From: Archangium sp.
GTDB taxonomy: Bacteria; Myxococcota; Myxococcia; Myxococcales; Myxococcaceae
NCBI GenBank assembly: GCA_030681645.1
Contig: JAUXRX010000010.1
Location: 1-64,000 of the forward strand
Direction of reading: 5' to 3'
Length of the DNA stretch: 64,000 bases
A program made the translations under genes and the position numbers. Positions within the stretch are counted from its first letter, which is position 1, and each line of letters opens with the position of its first letter. The notes under the pieces are model-generated. The model made no database searches, was not told the origin of the DNA, and worked only from the letters and a program-made list of their open reading frames with translations. This document shows positions 45,314 to 53,891 of this stretch, piece by piece.

Positions 45314-46687
45314 ATGACCACGACTCCCATCAAGCTCCTGCTCATCGTCACCGGTGTCTTCGCTGCGGGCTGCATCATCAACCCCGCTGGCGCCCCCTGC
45401 GCGAGCGCCGACGCCTGCCCCTCGGGGCAGGTCTGTGTCGACCAGCGCTGCCAGCCTGGCGAAGCGGGGACGGGCGGAGGCACCGCGACCGGCGGCGGCA
45501 CGGCGACCGGCGGCGGCACCGCGACCGGCGGCGGCACCGCGACCGGCGGCGGCGGCGGGACCGACGCGGGCGCCCTGCTTCCGGACCTCGGCTGGAGCTT
45601 CATCGGAGTTCCCGGCAGCCGGTGCGCGCTCGGGGCGCAGGCGGGCATCGGGTACAACCCCGGCGCGAGCGACGAGCTGCTCATCTTCATGCAGGGGGGC
45701 GGCGCCTGCTGGAACAACGGCACCTGCCACCCCTCGCTCTACCGCTGGGGGCCGGTGTGCAACTACGGCAGCGACTCCGTCTGTCTCTGGGATGACGTCG
45801 GCGGAACGAAGCCCCTGGCCGTCAACGTCACGCACCCCGATCCGTATCCCGCCGACGGCGGCGGCATGTTCCCGTCAGACCTCGCCGGCATCCGCAGCTC
45901 GTTGGTCTTTCACCGGCAAGTCGAGAACCCGCTGCGCAACGCGACCTGGGTATTCGTGCCCTACTGCACGGGGGACCTGCACGCGGGCAACGCCACGCGC
46001 ACCTACGCGACGAAGGGCGGCCTGCTCGACCCCGTCGTGCCCGTCACCCACCGCTTCGCCGGCGCCACCAACATGGACGCGTACCTCGCCACCCTGCGCG
46101 TGCAGCATCCGGTGGTGCGAACGATCTGGCTCACCGGCGTCAGCGGCGGCGGCTACGGCGCCTCGCTCAACGTCAAGCGCGTGCGCGACGCGTTCCCCGA
46201 GGCCACCGTGCATCTCCTCGCGGACTCGGCGCCCATGGTTCAGCCCAACCCCTTCGACGCCTGGAAGACCGAGTGGAACCTGCAGCTCCCCGCTGGCTGC
46301 GCGAGCTGTGACGGCGGCATGCCGGCCATCATCCAGTACATGATCGACGACGCGCCCACGGCGCGCGTGGCGCTGCTCGCGTACTCGGAAGACCAGGTGA
46401 TCACCCGCTTCATGTACTCGGGCGGCACCACCAACAGCTGGCTCAACCCGCCGTACGGCACCTACACGACCAACCTGGTGCTGCTCGAGAACCAGTACGA
46501 GGCCACCAGCAACGCGAAGTACTTCCGGCTGCCCGGGCAGGACCACGTGATGCTGCTGCGCTACGGCGTGGTGCAGCCCGACGGTGGTCTCTCCGCGCCC
46601 GTCACGAGCCGCGACGGCGGCACCCACCTCAAGGCCTGGTTCGATGCGTGGGCGACGGGCGCCGGCCCCTGGGAGAACCAGAAGTAG
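45314..46687 (+). CDS. Pectinacetylesterase-like lipoprotein
   Basis: A 457-residue lipoprotein (MTTTPIKLLLIVTGVFAAG then Cys). After a short Cys-rich stretch and a (GGGTAT)4 linker encoded by 18-bp DNA repeats (45475-45555), the catalytic domain matches the pectinacetylesterase/Notum-like alpha/beta hydrolase family: an early FMQGGGACWNNGTC motif with the oxyanion glycines, the nucleophile in WLTGVSGGGYGASLN and the catalytic His in PGQDHVMLLRYG. It is probably a surface carboxylesterase acting on acetylated polysaccharides or lipids. The ATG at 45314 is preferred as the start of the lipoprotein signal. Confidence 0.85.
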   Translation: MTTTPIKLLLIVTGVFAAGCIINPAGAPCASADACPSGQVCVDQRCQPGEAGTGGGTATGGGTATGGGTATGGGTATGGGGGTDAGALLPDLGWSFIGVPGSRCALGAQAGIGYNPGASDELLIFMQGGGACWNNGTCHPSLYRWGPVCNYGSDSVCLWDDVGGTKPLAVNVTHPDPYPADGGGMFPSDLAGIRSSLVFHRQVENPLRNATWVFVPYCTGDLHAGNATRTYATKGGLLDPVVPVTHRFAGATNMDAYLATLRVQHPVVRTIWLTGVSGGGYGASLNVKRVRDAFPEATVHLLADSAPMVQPNPFDAWKTEWNLQLPAGCASCDGGMPAIIQYMIDDAPTARVALLAYSEDQVITRFMYSGGTTNSWLNPPYGTYTTNLVLLENQYEATSNAKYFRLPGQDHVMLLRYGVVQPDGGLSAPVTSRDGGTHLKAWFDAWATGAGPWENQK

Positions 46688-47144
46688 CGCGCCGCAGCTC
46701 AGCCTCGCCGTGTGAAGCAAACCCCCGGCACTCGCGGGTGACGACGTCGATGATGCGGTGCTGACCGAAGAGGCGCCTGATGGCGCGATCTCGCTCCTGG
46801 GTGCCTCTCGAAGACCTTCTCCCTGAGGAGATGACGAGGCCTCACCTCCAGAGCGAACCCTGGTCAAACCGGAACATGTTGTGGATGCGCCGAAAGATCC
46901 AACGGCTCATCTTCCAGGCGACACTCACCACCGTCCAGGCAACGCCAGCCACCCGAAGCGCTCGCTGAGCAGGTACCGATTCCGGAGGGATGATTGGCGG
47001 CATGCCCCATTGTCGGAGGTCGCGCCGCTCGGCATTACGCCAGTCCTGTAAATGACTTTTCACCCTCTCGCGCTCCCCTGGCGGGGTGAGGGGAGAGCCT
47101 GCCGGGCCCGAGGTCGGTCGGCGCTGGCGATCTCAAGGCCACCG
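46688..47144. other. Degenerate region with IS91-like tail
   Basis: 46700-46738 (CCTCGCCGTGTGAAGCAAAC then CCCCGGCACTCGCGGG) repeats almost exactly at 49891-49926, where it follows an IS91-like transposase remnant. The minus strand has a 73-residue frame (46842-47063) with a hydrophobic Trp-rich segment that I cannot place. A REP-B fragment lies at 47060-47100. No intact gene is called. Confidence 0.45.
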
Positions 47145-47288
47145 GTGGTGGAGGTGATGGTGGCGCCACGCGCAGACGCCGCGAGTTCGCTCGAGGTGGT
47201 GCTTGCGAGCGGCGTCCGCGTTGCGGTGCCGATCGGCTTCGACGAGGCGACGCCGGGCCGGCTGCTGACGGTGCTGGAGGAGCGCTGA
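47145..47288 (+). pseudogene. 3' end of an IS66-family tnpA gene
   Basis: The frame ending at 47288 reads EVVLASGVRVAVPIGFDEAT then PGRLLTVLEER before the stop, the characteristic C-terminus of the small IS66 accessory transposase protein (a V-E-V-x-V-x-P, then F-E-V-V-L-x-N/S-G-x-x-V-x-V-P pattern). The N-terminal two thirds are missing; REP-B sequence lies directly upstream. Confidence 0.6.
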
Positions 47289-47289
47289 G

Positions 47290-47343
47290 ATGCTGCCGAC
47301 GTCCGTGCGCATCCTGGTCTGCACCGAGCGACAGGACGTGGCG
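47290..47343 (+). pseudogene. 5' end of an IS66 tnpB gene
   Basis: MLPTSVRILVCTERQDV begins 1 nt after the tnpA-type stop, as in IS66 elements, where TnpB starts MLP-x-x-V-R-V-x-V-C-T. Homology stops after about 18 codons, where lhr-like sequence begins. Only the start codon region survives. Confidence 0.55.
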
Positions 47344-47354
47344 CGCGAATCACT

Positions 47355-47602
47355 CGCTCCTCCGTGGCGCGAGCTCATTCAGCTCTACCGGCGCTTCGAG
47401 GCGCGGGGTGAGGTGCGAGGTGGTCGTTTCCTCCACGGCTTCGCAGGCGAACAGTTCGCATTGCCCGAGGCGCTCGACGTGGCCCGTGCCGTTCGCCGCG
47501 CGCCGCACGATGGCGAAACGCTCCGCATCGCAGCGGTCGATCCGCTCAACCTCACGGGGATTCGTGACGCCGGGCGCGCGCGTGCCGGCGCAGCTCGGTC
47601 AC
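47355..47602 (+). pseudogene. lhr: C-terminal fragment of an Lhr-type DEAD/DEAH helicase
   Basis: WRELIQLYRRFEARGEVRGG then RFLHGFAGEQFALPEALD and AAVDPLNLTGI is the conserved C-terminal winged-helix tail of Lhr helicases. The frame shifts by one base at about 47562: after PLNLTG the typical V-T-P-G-A-R-V-P-A continues in the next frame. Only about 80 codons remain of a protein that is normally about 1400 residues or more; it is fused to the IS66 remnant. Confidence 0.7.
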
Positions 47603-47911
47603 TACGTCGTCGGCGTGGCAGGGCTCTACTTGCTGGTGACCGGTGGCGTGTGGAGAGGCGACGACCGCTTCAGTCCCGTCGACGACGCGGCGCTGCGCGC
47701 GGCGATCGAGACGCAGGCCACGCCCTTCTGTGTGTGCGCCGAGTGCCGCGTGGTGCTCCCCTACGAGGTGTCGGTCGGGCGTTGTCCCCGCTGCAACAGC
47801 AAGAGCAACTGCGTGGAGGTCTTCAACTTCTCGGACCGCAAGCTGGCCCTCGACCTCGCCACCCTCGAGCCCTCGGTCGACTTCGAGCTGCGTCCGCTGC
47901 GCGCCGAGTGA
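47582..47911 (+). CDS. Hypothetical protein with a zinc-ribbon
   Basis: About 109 residues from the GTG at 47582 (start uncertain; the frame extends upstream into the lhr fragment). It has a hydrophobic N-terminal stretch (GHYVVGVAGLYLLVTGGVW) and then a four-Cys zinc-ribbon, CVCAEC-x11-CPRC, followed by an acidic C-terminus ending in ELRPLRAE. The family was not recognised. It could be an intact gene whose start overlaps the fragment junction, or a fusion with decayed DNA. A 33-codon frame starting with TTG at 47913 follows with a 2-nt gap. Confidence 0.45.
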   Translation: MPAQLGHYVVGVAGLYLLVTGGVWRGDDRFSPVDDAALRAAIETQATPFCVCAECRVVLPYEVSVGRCPRCNSKSNCVEVFNFSDRKLALDLATLEPSVDFELRPLRAE

Positions 47912-48322
47912 GTTGAAGGACCGTTTGGCCGCGGTCGAGGCGCGCCTGCCGGGACATGACGCGAAGTGGTACCTCACGTGGTTGATCGACGACCTGCGCA
48001 GGGACAAGCGCTGAGCGGGGTCTACTGGCGGCGCTGATGGCGCGCGCTTTCCTGGTGTTCCGAAGTCCCAGTGTCTTCGTCGAGAGCTTCTGGCGCAGGC
48101 GGGAGGCGCGCCTTGGCTTGCTTGCAGGTCTGGAGGCGACGCCACAGCCCTTGAACAGGTTGCGCGGCGCGATACCGGACGCGGCGAGTGGCTCGACCTC
48201 AGCGTGAATGAACAGGTCCCAGGTCGCTCCGGCGAGCGCGACCTGGCGCAGTCCGCTCACCAACGCGGTCCCCATGTCTTGTTCTTCCGACCGGATTTGG
48301 GTCGTGTGGCAGAACGCCGGCC
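47912..48322. other. 411-nt gap with a possible 33-codon ORF
   Basis: 47913-48014 (+) encodes LKDRLAAVEARLPGHDAKWY then LTWLIDDLRRDKR from a TTG start, coding-like but too short to judge. On the minus strand 48100-48275 a frame begins MGTALVSGLRQVALAGATWD then LFIHAEVEPL, which also looks like a fragment of a real protein. Neither was identified. The promoter of the 48323 gene should lie at the right edge. Confidence 0.35.
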
Positions 48323-49642
48323 ATGACGCGCATCATGCTGGTGTGGGTGGCGCTACTCGCGTGCAGCGCGAGCGCCGAGTCGAGCGTGCAGAAGGCACGC
48401 AAGGGCTTCAAGACGAAGCTGGTCACGCGACTGGTCGACAGCGAGCCGCTCCCCCCGCTTCCGCCGAAGCTCTTCGAGATCGTGCAGTACCAGGGACCGC
48501 TCGGCCCGCTGCAAGCGATGGTGAGCAAGGCGCCGGGGCCTGGCAAACACCCCGCCATCCTCTGGCTCTCGGGTGGGTTCCCGCCGGGCGGCATGAACGA
48601 GGCGGCCTGGGAGCCACAGCCCCGCGGGAACGATCAATCGGGGGCGCAGTTCCGCACGGCCGGGCTGGTGGTGATGTACCCCACGCTCCGCGGCTCGTTT
48701 GGCAACGCGGGCCAGGCCGAGGCCTTCCTGGGCGAGGTCGACGACGTGCTGGCCGCGCTCACCTGGCTCCGCGCGTCGCCCGACGTGGACTCCACCCGCA
48801 TCTACCTCGGCGGCCACAGCACCGGCGCGACGCTGGCGTTGCTGGTCGCGGCCTCCACCGACGTGCGGGGCGTGCTCGCGCTGGGCCCCATCGACGACGT
48901 CTGCGCGTACGGCCAGCAGTCGCTGCCCTTCGACGTGCGGAACAAGCGCGAGTGCGCGGTGCGCTCGCCGCTGCAGTTCCTCGACGCGGTGCGCGCGCCG
49001 ACGCTGGTGATCGAGGGTCAGCTCGGCAACTCCGAGGCGCTGCACGCGATGGAGCGCGCCACGAAGAACCCGAAGCTGTCTTTCCTGGTGCTCGAGGGAT
49101 TCACCCACTTCAGCGCCATCGCGCCGGTGAACGAGTTCTTCGCGCCCCGGCTCGCGCGCGCCACTGTCGACGCACCGCTCTTCGACGTCGCCGCACTGCG
49201 CGAGGCGGTGCTGCGGCCGCGCGTCGTCACGCACCCCGACGGCTGGGCGTTGAGCGTGCCTCCGGGTTTCGAAGAGAAGCTCGACGCCGAGGACGCGAAG
49301 ATGCCCTTCACCTTCGTGCGCTACCCCTCGACGCTCGACCTGCAGGTCATCGGCGTGCAGCGGCTCGGCGGCACCATCGGCCGCGAGTGTGCGTCCGCGA
49401 AGGGCCTGGAGAAGATGAACGCGAAACCGCTCAGCACGAAGTGGGGCACCTTCGAGCTGTGCGGCTTCCGTCAGGAGAAACAGAAGGGCGAGGCGACGCT
49501 GGTAGTGTTGTCCTTCGAGGTGCCGACGGCGAAGAGCGCCATCATCGTTCACGTGACGGGCTTCCTCGAAAACGAGGTGAACCTGCTTGCCCTCGCGCAG
49601 CAGACCGTCGCGAGCGTGAAGGGTCAGAGCAGCTGGAAGTAG
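48323..49642 (+). CDS. Secreted alpha/beta hydrolase
   Basis: A 439-residue protein with a signal peptide (MTRIMLVWVALLACSASAES). The hydrolase core is at about 50-285: strand ILWLSGGFPPGG with the oxyanion loop, the nucleophile in IYLGGHSTGATLALL (GxSxG as GHSTG), an acid near APTLVIEGQLGN and the catalytic His near GFTHFSAIAP. It resembles prolyl-oligopeptidase S9/dienelactone-hydrolase-like esterases. The C-terminal about 150 residues form a separate domain of unknown type. It stands alone; IS91-like remnants follow it. Confidence 0.82.
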   Translation: MTRIMLVWVALLACSASAESSVQKARKGFKTKLVTRLVDSEPLPPLPPKLFEIVQYQGPLGPLQAMVSKAPGPGKHPAILWLSGGFPPGGMNEAAWEPQPRGNDQSGAQFRTAGLVVMYPTLRGSFGNAGQAEAFLGEVDDVLAALTWLRASPDVDSTRIYLGGHSTGATLALLVAASTDVRGVLALGPIDDVCAYGQQSLPFDVRNKRECAVRSPLQFLDAVRAPTLVIEGQLGNSEALHAMERATKNPKLSFLVLEGFTHFSAIAPVNEFFAPRLARATVDAPLFDVAALREAVLRPRVVTHPDGWALSVPPGFEEKLDAEDAKMPFTFVRYPSTLDLQVIGVQRLGGTIGRECASAKGLEKMNAKPLSTKWGTFELCGFRQEKQKGEATLVVLSFEVPTAKSAIIVHVTGFLENEVNLLALAQQTVASVKGQSSWK

Positions 49643-49729
49643 CTCCTCCGCGGAGCGAAGGCCCCGTGACGGTTTCCTCGAACCGCCGCCTCAGGAGGCC
49701 GAACAAGCCGCGCTGCATGCAACGCTCCT

Positions 49730-50040
49730 GGTGTGGCCGCGCCCAACCTGCACAAGCGTCTTCGAGGCGGGCCTTATCGACGTCGATCAGCTTCATCGGC
49801 GAGCCTCCACTCGACTCGCAAGCCTGCCGAGGCGCGGCTCCTCGAGCTGGCCTTCGCGCTCCCGTCCCGTCTGCTGCCCCCGGCCACCGCGCCTCGCCGT
49901 GTGAAGCAAACCCTCGGCACTCGCGGACGGCATCGTCACGCCACCGGTGTGCGCGCCGCAGCGCCCTCAGCCCCTCCTCCAGGATTCCGCGCTCCCCTCC
50001 GCCGCCGTGGGCCCGCTTCCCTCACCAATTGCGGAGCCGA
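49730..50040 (+). pseudogene. Remnant of an IS91-like transposase (left copy)
   Basis: A plus-strand frame reads SLHSTRKPAEARLLELAFAL then PSRLLPPATAP and RRVKQTLGTRG, matching the C-terminus of the copy at 53420-53641. The two share about 80 nt almost identically (GAGCCTCCACTCGAC..., GAGGCGCGGCTCCTCGAGCT) and a second block CGCCGCCGTGGGCCCGCTTC then CCTCACCA at 50006-50034. Catalytic parts are missing. The remaining sequence from 49643 shows no gene. Confidence 0.55.
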
Positions 50041-50072
50041 CGCAAGCCCTTGGGCAGGCCTTTCTCGCCTAT

Positions 50073-52847
50073 TCAGTTCGCCGGGGTGAGCAGCACCGCG
50101 GCGAAGCGACCGTTGGCCTTCTGCTCCCGGCACAGCACCTTGCCGTCGTCGGCGAGGAAGTAGCAGTCGTAGCTGCCTCCGTCCGAGACGGACCCCAGGG
50201 CGGCGAGGTCGTCTTGCGTGCCATCGCGGCGAACCACGGTGGAGACCTGGGTGAAGGGCGGCCCCCCATCGGCGCTCACCTCGAGGGCCAACAGCACGTC
50301 ACCGCGCACGTTGATGTCCCTGGGCTTGCTTCGCCCGGCGATGACCGAGGCTCCGGTCGAACTCCAGAGGATGGTGTCGTCCTGCGCGACGCCGATGCCC
50401 ACCACCTCGCCCAGGTTGTTGATGCGACAGGCTCTCGTCCTCAGCTCGCCAGGCGGCAGCGGGAGCACCCCACCGGGCATGGTGAAGACGCGCAGTTCGT
50501 CGAGGCTGCCGGCCTCACCGCACAGGTCGTCGTTGTCGTTGAGGTCACCCACCGACCAGAACGTGGCCGTGAAGGGCGTGACGGGGAAGGTGACGCCGGT
50601 GAGAGCGCCGTTGAAGAACGAGTCCTGCGAGAAGTCATCCATCGCGCCGGGCGACGACTCCGGCACGTCTTCGCGGCCGAACATGTGACCGCGGTTGTTG
50701 AGCGCGAGGCCTTGGAAGTTCACCACCCGCACCACGCCCCCGTCCGGGTCGACCCGCAGCGTCTCCCGGGGAAAGTTCTGCACGTACATCGTCTGGCCGA
50801 GGTCGTTCTGCGCCCGGGGGACGAGGCCGTTGAAGTCGGGGACCTCGGTGACCACGCCTTCGCTCCAGATCGAGTAGCGCGCGGTGCTGCCACCCGGGGG
50901 CACGAAGTCGAAGTGCGCGCGCCCGTCCTCACCCAGCCGGCGCAGCTCGATGGGGAAGGCCTGCTCGCCCAGCTCGAGCTTGCAGTACGTCGCGCCGGGC
51001 AGCGGCTCGCAGCCACAGCCGCACCACGCCTGCGCGGCGGCGCGCGAGTCGGTCGGGGGCCGGTCCTGGTAGATGAACTGCACCGGCGCCAAGGGGCTGT
51101 CGAAGAAGCCGCACAGCGGCTCCCGGGTCTGGTCGTAGTCACTGACGCTCCTTCCCTGGCGCAGGTGCCGGGAAGAGAACTCGACGCACACCTCGCAGGC
51201 GGTTGCCTTCGAGCTCGTGGGGGCGGCCTGCACGGAGCGCTTGAGGGCCTCGAGGTCTTCGGCGCCGCCCGCCGAGAAGGCGGCGCACCAATCGAGGGCG
51301 TGCGCCTGGTGGAAGACGCGCGCGAGGCCGTCTCTCCAGGACTGACGCAGATCGCCGGTCCCGGGCTTCCAGGGCAGCGAGGGGTCGATGGTGGGCGCCC
51401 TGGGGTTCCCGAACGCGTAGGCCCGGTTGCCCTCGACGCCCATCAGCGGGAACAGCGCCCCGTTCGCCAACGAGGTGCCGTCTGGATCCCGCCTCGCCTC
51501 GTACTCGAGCTGCATCGCGATGCGCATCATCGAGAACCGGAACTGCAGGCTGCGGGTGACCAGTTCCTGCGACGTCGGCAAGGGGCCGAACCCTGCGCCC
51601 ACCACCTCGCCACCCAGGACCACGAGGCCGCCCACGAGCAAGGGGTCGAGGGGGAGGAACACGCTCGTCGCTCCGTCGGGGCTGGTGAGGTCCACGCCGG
51701 CGCCGCGGCGCAGCGCGCGGTTGGTGACGCGCTGGCCGAAGCACTCGCGCGAGAGCGGGTCGATGCTGAAGAGGCCGGCGCCGCTCGAGGGGCCGGGCAC
51801 CTGCCCGGTGGCGGCGTACACCTCGCGCAGCCCGGAGATGGAGCACGAGAGGAACTGCGCCCTCTGGGCCGGGAAGCCGGTCTCGCTGAGCACCCGGTTC
51901 GCGAAGAGGTCACCGGCTGCGGGGGTGGGGACGCTGGCGCCGCCGCCGACGTAGCGCACGTCGTCGTTGGGTGCGCAGAGCGCATCGTTGGCCTCGATCA
52001 GCGCCTGGCTGCCCAGATGGAGCGTTTCCTGTGCCTCGATGATGACGCCCTGCGCGATCCCGCGCGCGCCGTGCGTCAACCCGGTGGCCAGCGCGACCAT
52101 CACCGCGGTCTGCAGGTCGGGAAAGTCGCGCGGATCCGTCGAGCCCCAGCGCTCCCACATGTGCCCGCTGCTCCAGGCGTCTTGAAGGAAGTGCTGCCCC
52201 ACGGCCTCGATGACCAGGGCCTGCTGCTCGCACGCGGTGAAGAACGCCTCGAAGCGCGCCCGGTCGGTCAACGGAATGCCCTGGCGCAGGCGCGCGCACT
52301 CCGCGGCGCGGCCGAGCGCCAGCTGGTGGTACGCGCGGTAATGCTCCTCTGACTGCGGGAGGAAGTGGTTGGAGTTGTACGAGCCCATGTGGCCGGCGAA
52401 CTCGTGACACTCGAAGGCCGGAACCGGTGCGGGGAGGAAGTCATCGAGCGGGCACGTCTCGTTGCCCAGCGCCCAGTCGGCCAGCGAGTACGAGAAGTCC
52501 GGCAGTTGGGCGAACTCGGCGACGCTCCAGGTGCGGCCCACGACGGCGGCCGCGCTCGAAAGGGCCGCGGGCTTGAGCGTGAGCGTGGGGGTGTTGCCCA
52601 GCATGAGCACCTCGTCCTTCACATAGGTCGGCAGCGTGAAGTCCTCGAACAGCTCGGGGGCGATCCCCGAGTACGACGCGGCGACGGCCAGCAACTGGCG
52701 GTGCTCGTCGGATTCACCAATCCACCGGTGGCGGGTCGCGTCGGGGCCCTCCGCGCAAGCGACCCCCGGCGCGCGGTAGCACTTGGAGTCGTAGGCCAGC
52801 GCCGTGCTCGACGAGAGCACCACCAGCGCCCACAGGGCGCGCTTCAC
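50073..52847 (-). CDS. Secreted zinc-phospholipase/nuclease-fold protein with C-terminal beta repeats
   Basis: A 924-residue secreted protein from the GTG at 52847 (KRALWALVVLSSSTALA signal). The N-terminal domain (about 30-340) has His/Asp-rich motifs ECHEFAGHMGSYNSNHF, EEHYRAYHQLALG and EAVGQHFLQDAWSSGHMWER, resembling the zinc-binding HxxxD and H-D-x-x-SxGH motifs of the zinc-dependent phospholipase C / S1-P1 nuclease fold. A Cys-rich middle (about 540-640) and a C-terminal beta region with recurring L-N-N/D-x-G-x-x-V-G turns (about 720-920) follow. Its start overlaps the stop of the upstream lipoprotein gene (GTGA), implying coupling. Confidence 0.78.
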   Translation of the reverse strand: MKRALWALVVLSSSTALAYDSKCYRAPGVACAEGPDATRHRWIGESDEHRQLLAVAASYSGIAPELFEDFTLPTYVKDEVLMLGNTPTLTLKPAALSSAAAVVGRTWSVAEFAQLPDFSYSLADWALGNETCPLDDFLPAPVPAFECHEFAGHMGSYNSNHFLPQSEEHYRAYHQLALGRAAECARLRQGIPLTDRARFEAFFTACEQQALVIEAVGQHFLQDAWSSGHMWERWGSTDPRDFPDLQTAVMVALATGLTHGARGIAQGVIIEAQETLHLGSQALIEANDALCAPNDDVRYVGGGASVPTPAAGDLFANRVLSETGFPAQRAQFLSCSISGLREVYAATGQVPGPSSGAGLFSIDPLSRECFGQRVTNRALRRGAGVDLTSPDGATSVFLPLDPLLVGGLVVLGGEVVGAGFGPLPTSQELVTRSLQFRFSMMRIAMQLEYEARRDPDGTSLANGALFPLMGVEGNRAYAFGNPRAPTIDPSLPWKPGTGDLRQSWRDGLARVFHQAHALDWCAAFSAGGAEDLEALKRSVQAAPTSSKATACEVCVEFSSRHLRQGRSVSDYDQTREPLCGFFDSPLAPVQFIYQDRPPTDSRAAAQAWCGCGCEPLPGATYCKLELGEQAFPIELRRLGEDGRAHFDFVPPGGSTARYSIWSEGVVTEVPDFNGLVPRAQNDLGQTMYVQNFPRETLRVDPDGGVVRVVNFQGLALNNRGHMFGREDVPESSPGAMDDFSQDSFFNGALTGVTFPVTPFTATFWSVGDLNDNDDLCGEAGSLDELRVFTMPGGVLPLPPGELRTRACRINNLGEVVGIGVAQDDTILWSSTGASVIAGRSKPRDINVRGDVLLALEVSADGGPPFTQVSTVVRRDGTQDDLAALGSVSDGGSYDCYFLADDGKVLCREQKANGRFAAVLLTPAN

Positions 52848-53317
52848 GGCTTCCCCAGGAGCGCGTTGACGCCGGGCAGACAGCTGCCGTCCACGAAGAG
52901 CACGGCGTCGAGCGCGGCGAACGCATCGGCGGTGCCCTGGCGCTGCTGCCGATACTGGTCCTTGCAGGCCGAGGGGCAACAGGGCGCGGCCTCCTCCCAC
53001 GGGCTTGGGGTCTGGCACGCGGGCACCGCCTCGACGCACGCGTCGAGGGTGCGCTCGTTGGGTGAAAAACAACCAACCAACCACTGCGAGCACGCGGCCA
53101 ACGCAGTCAGGGGATCCTTGAGGGTGGGGTCGTATTGGAGCGTCGCGCCCGGCGCGGCCATCAGGAAATAGTTGCCATTGGCCAGGCGCGTCAGCCCCGC
53201 CTCCTCAGGCTTCAACCGGGGTGGTGGCGTGTAGAGGGCCGGTTCCGGTGGCGGGCTTGGTTTGTCGCAGCCGAGTACAAGAAGAACAGGGCCGAGCAGG
53301 CAAAAGAGGCGATTCAT
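52844..53317 (-). CDS. Small Cys-rich lipoprotein
   Basis: A 157-residue lipoprotein (MNRLFCLLGPVLLVLG then Cys17). After a proline-rich linker it has eight or so Cys, including CSQWLVGC and a CC pair in PCCPSACKDQY, so it is probably disulfide-bonded. It overlaps the large zinc-fold gene by 4 nt and is probably its partner, anchor or maturation factor (inference). No family was recognised. Confidence 0.8.
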   Translation of the reverse strand: MNRLFCLLGPVLLVLGCDKPSPPPEPALYTPPPRLKPEEAGLTRLANGNYFLMAAPGATLQYDPTLKDPLTALAACSQWLVGCFSPNERTLDACVEAVPACQTPSPWEEAAPCCPSACKDQYRQQRQGTADAFAALDAVLFVDGSCLPGVNALLGKP

Positions 53318-53419
53318 CCAGCGACACTACGACAGTCCATTCCCGGGTGGGCCGCGATCTGCACCAGACGCGAAAGAGAGAACGAAATCGGGAGAGGGCT
53401 GCGTGGCAGGGGCGGAGCT

Positions 53420-53641
53420 GGGAAGAAGCGCAAGCGTCACCTCGACTGGGCCACGCTGCACCAGCGCACCTGGGGAACGGACGTGCTGCGCTGCCCGGGT
53501 GGCGGCCGGCGCTCCATCAGGAGCCTCCACTCGACGCGCAAGCAGGCCGAGGCGCGGCTCCTCGAGCTGGGCGTCGCGCTCCCCTCCCGACTGCGCCGCC
53601 GTGGGCCCGCTTCCCTCACCACCCAAGGCAAGCGTTCATGA
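53420..53641 (+). pseudogene. Remnant of an IS91-like transposase (right copy)
   Basis: Frame: KRHLDWATLHQRTWGTDVLR then CPGGGRRSIRSLHSTRKQAE then ARLLELGVALPSRLRR. This is the C-terminal zinc-binding part of IS91-type transposases (W-A-x-L-x-x-R-x-W/F-x-x-D-V-L-x-C-P-x-C-G), with the second zinc Cys lost (CPGGG). About 200 nt survive. Together with the left copy it brackets the 50.07-53.32 kb gene pair in direct orientation. The rest of 53318-53693 holds only the lipoprotein promoter side. Confidence 0.6.
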
Positions 53642-53693
53642 ATGTGCCTCAACTCAAGTTCTGGTTTGCGATCTGGGCTCCTGCCGGTGGCGC

Positions 53694-53891
53694 TCAGTGC
53701 CTGTTCACCGCACGGCTGAAGTAGTCGAAGCACCCATCGACGGTGGCGAGCTGCGGATAGACCTCACGCGGAATGTCGACGTCCAATCGCTCACTGAGCC
53801 TGATCACGAAGCGCTGGAAGACCGACGAGCGGATGTCGACGGGGTCATTCAGGGAGAGTTCCTGGCGGATGGCGGTGACCATGGTGATCAT
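53694..53891 (-). CDS. Acyl-carrier-protein-like small protein, possibly decayed
   Basis: A 65-residue product (MITMVTAIRQELSLNDPVDI) whose C-terminal half, RFVIRLSERLDVDIPREVYP then QLATVDGCFDYF, matches the last two helices of acyl-carrier proteins of the L-x-x-F/V-V-I-x-L-x-E-x-x-x-V-x-I-P type. The pantetheine site (normally D-S-M/L-D) reads RSSVFQ: Ser may remain but the flanking Asp residues are lost. It is shorter than a normal ACP (about 80). It is either an atypical carrier protein or a pseudogene in the 53-54.5 kb graveyard. Confidence 0.4.
   Translation of the reverse strand: MITMVTAIRQELSLNDPVDIRSSVFQRFVIRLSERLDVDIPREVYPQLATVDGCFDYFSRAVNRH

Noticed and set aside
46842..47063. 73-residue minus-strand frame with a hydrophobic Trp-rich segment
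   Set aside because: No homology recognised and located among insertion-sequence debris; left as uncalled.
50073..52352. 801-residue plus-strand frame opposite the zinc-fold gene
   Set aside because: It is the antisense shadow; the minus-strand product has a signal peptide, metal motifs and a coupled upstream gene.
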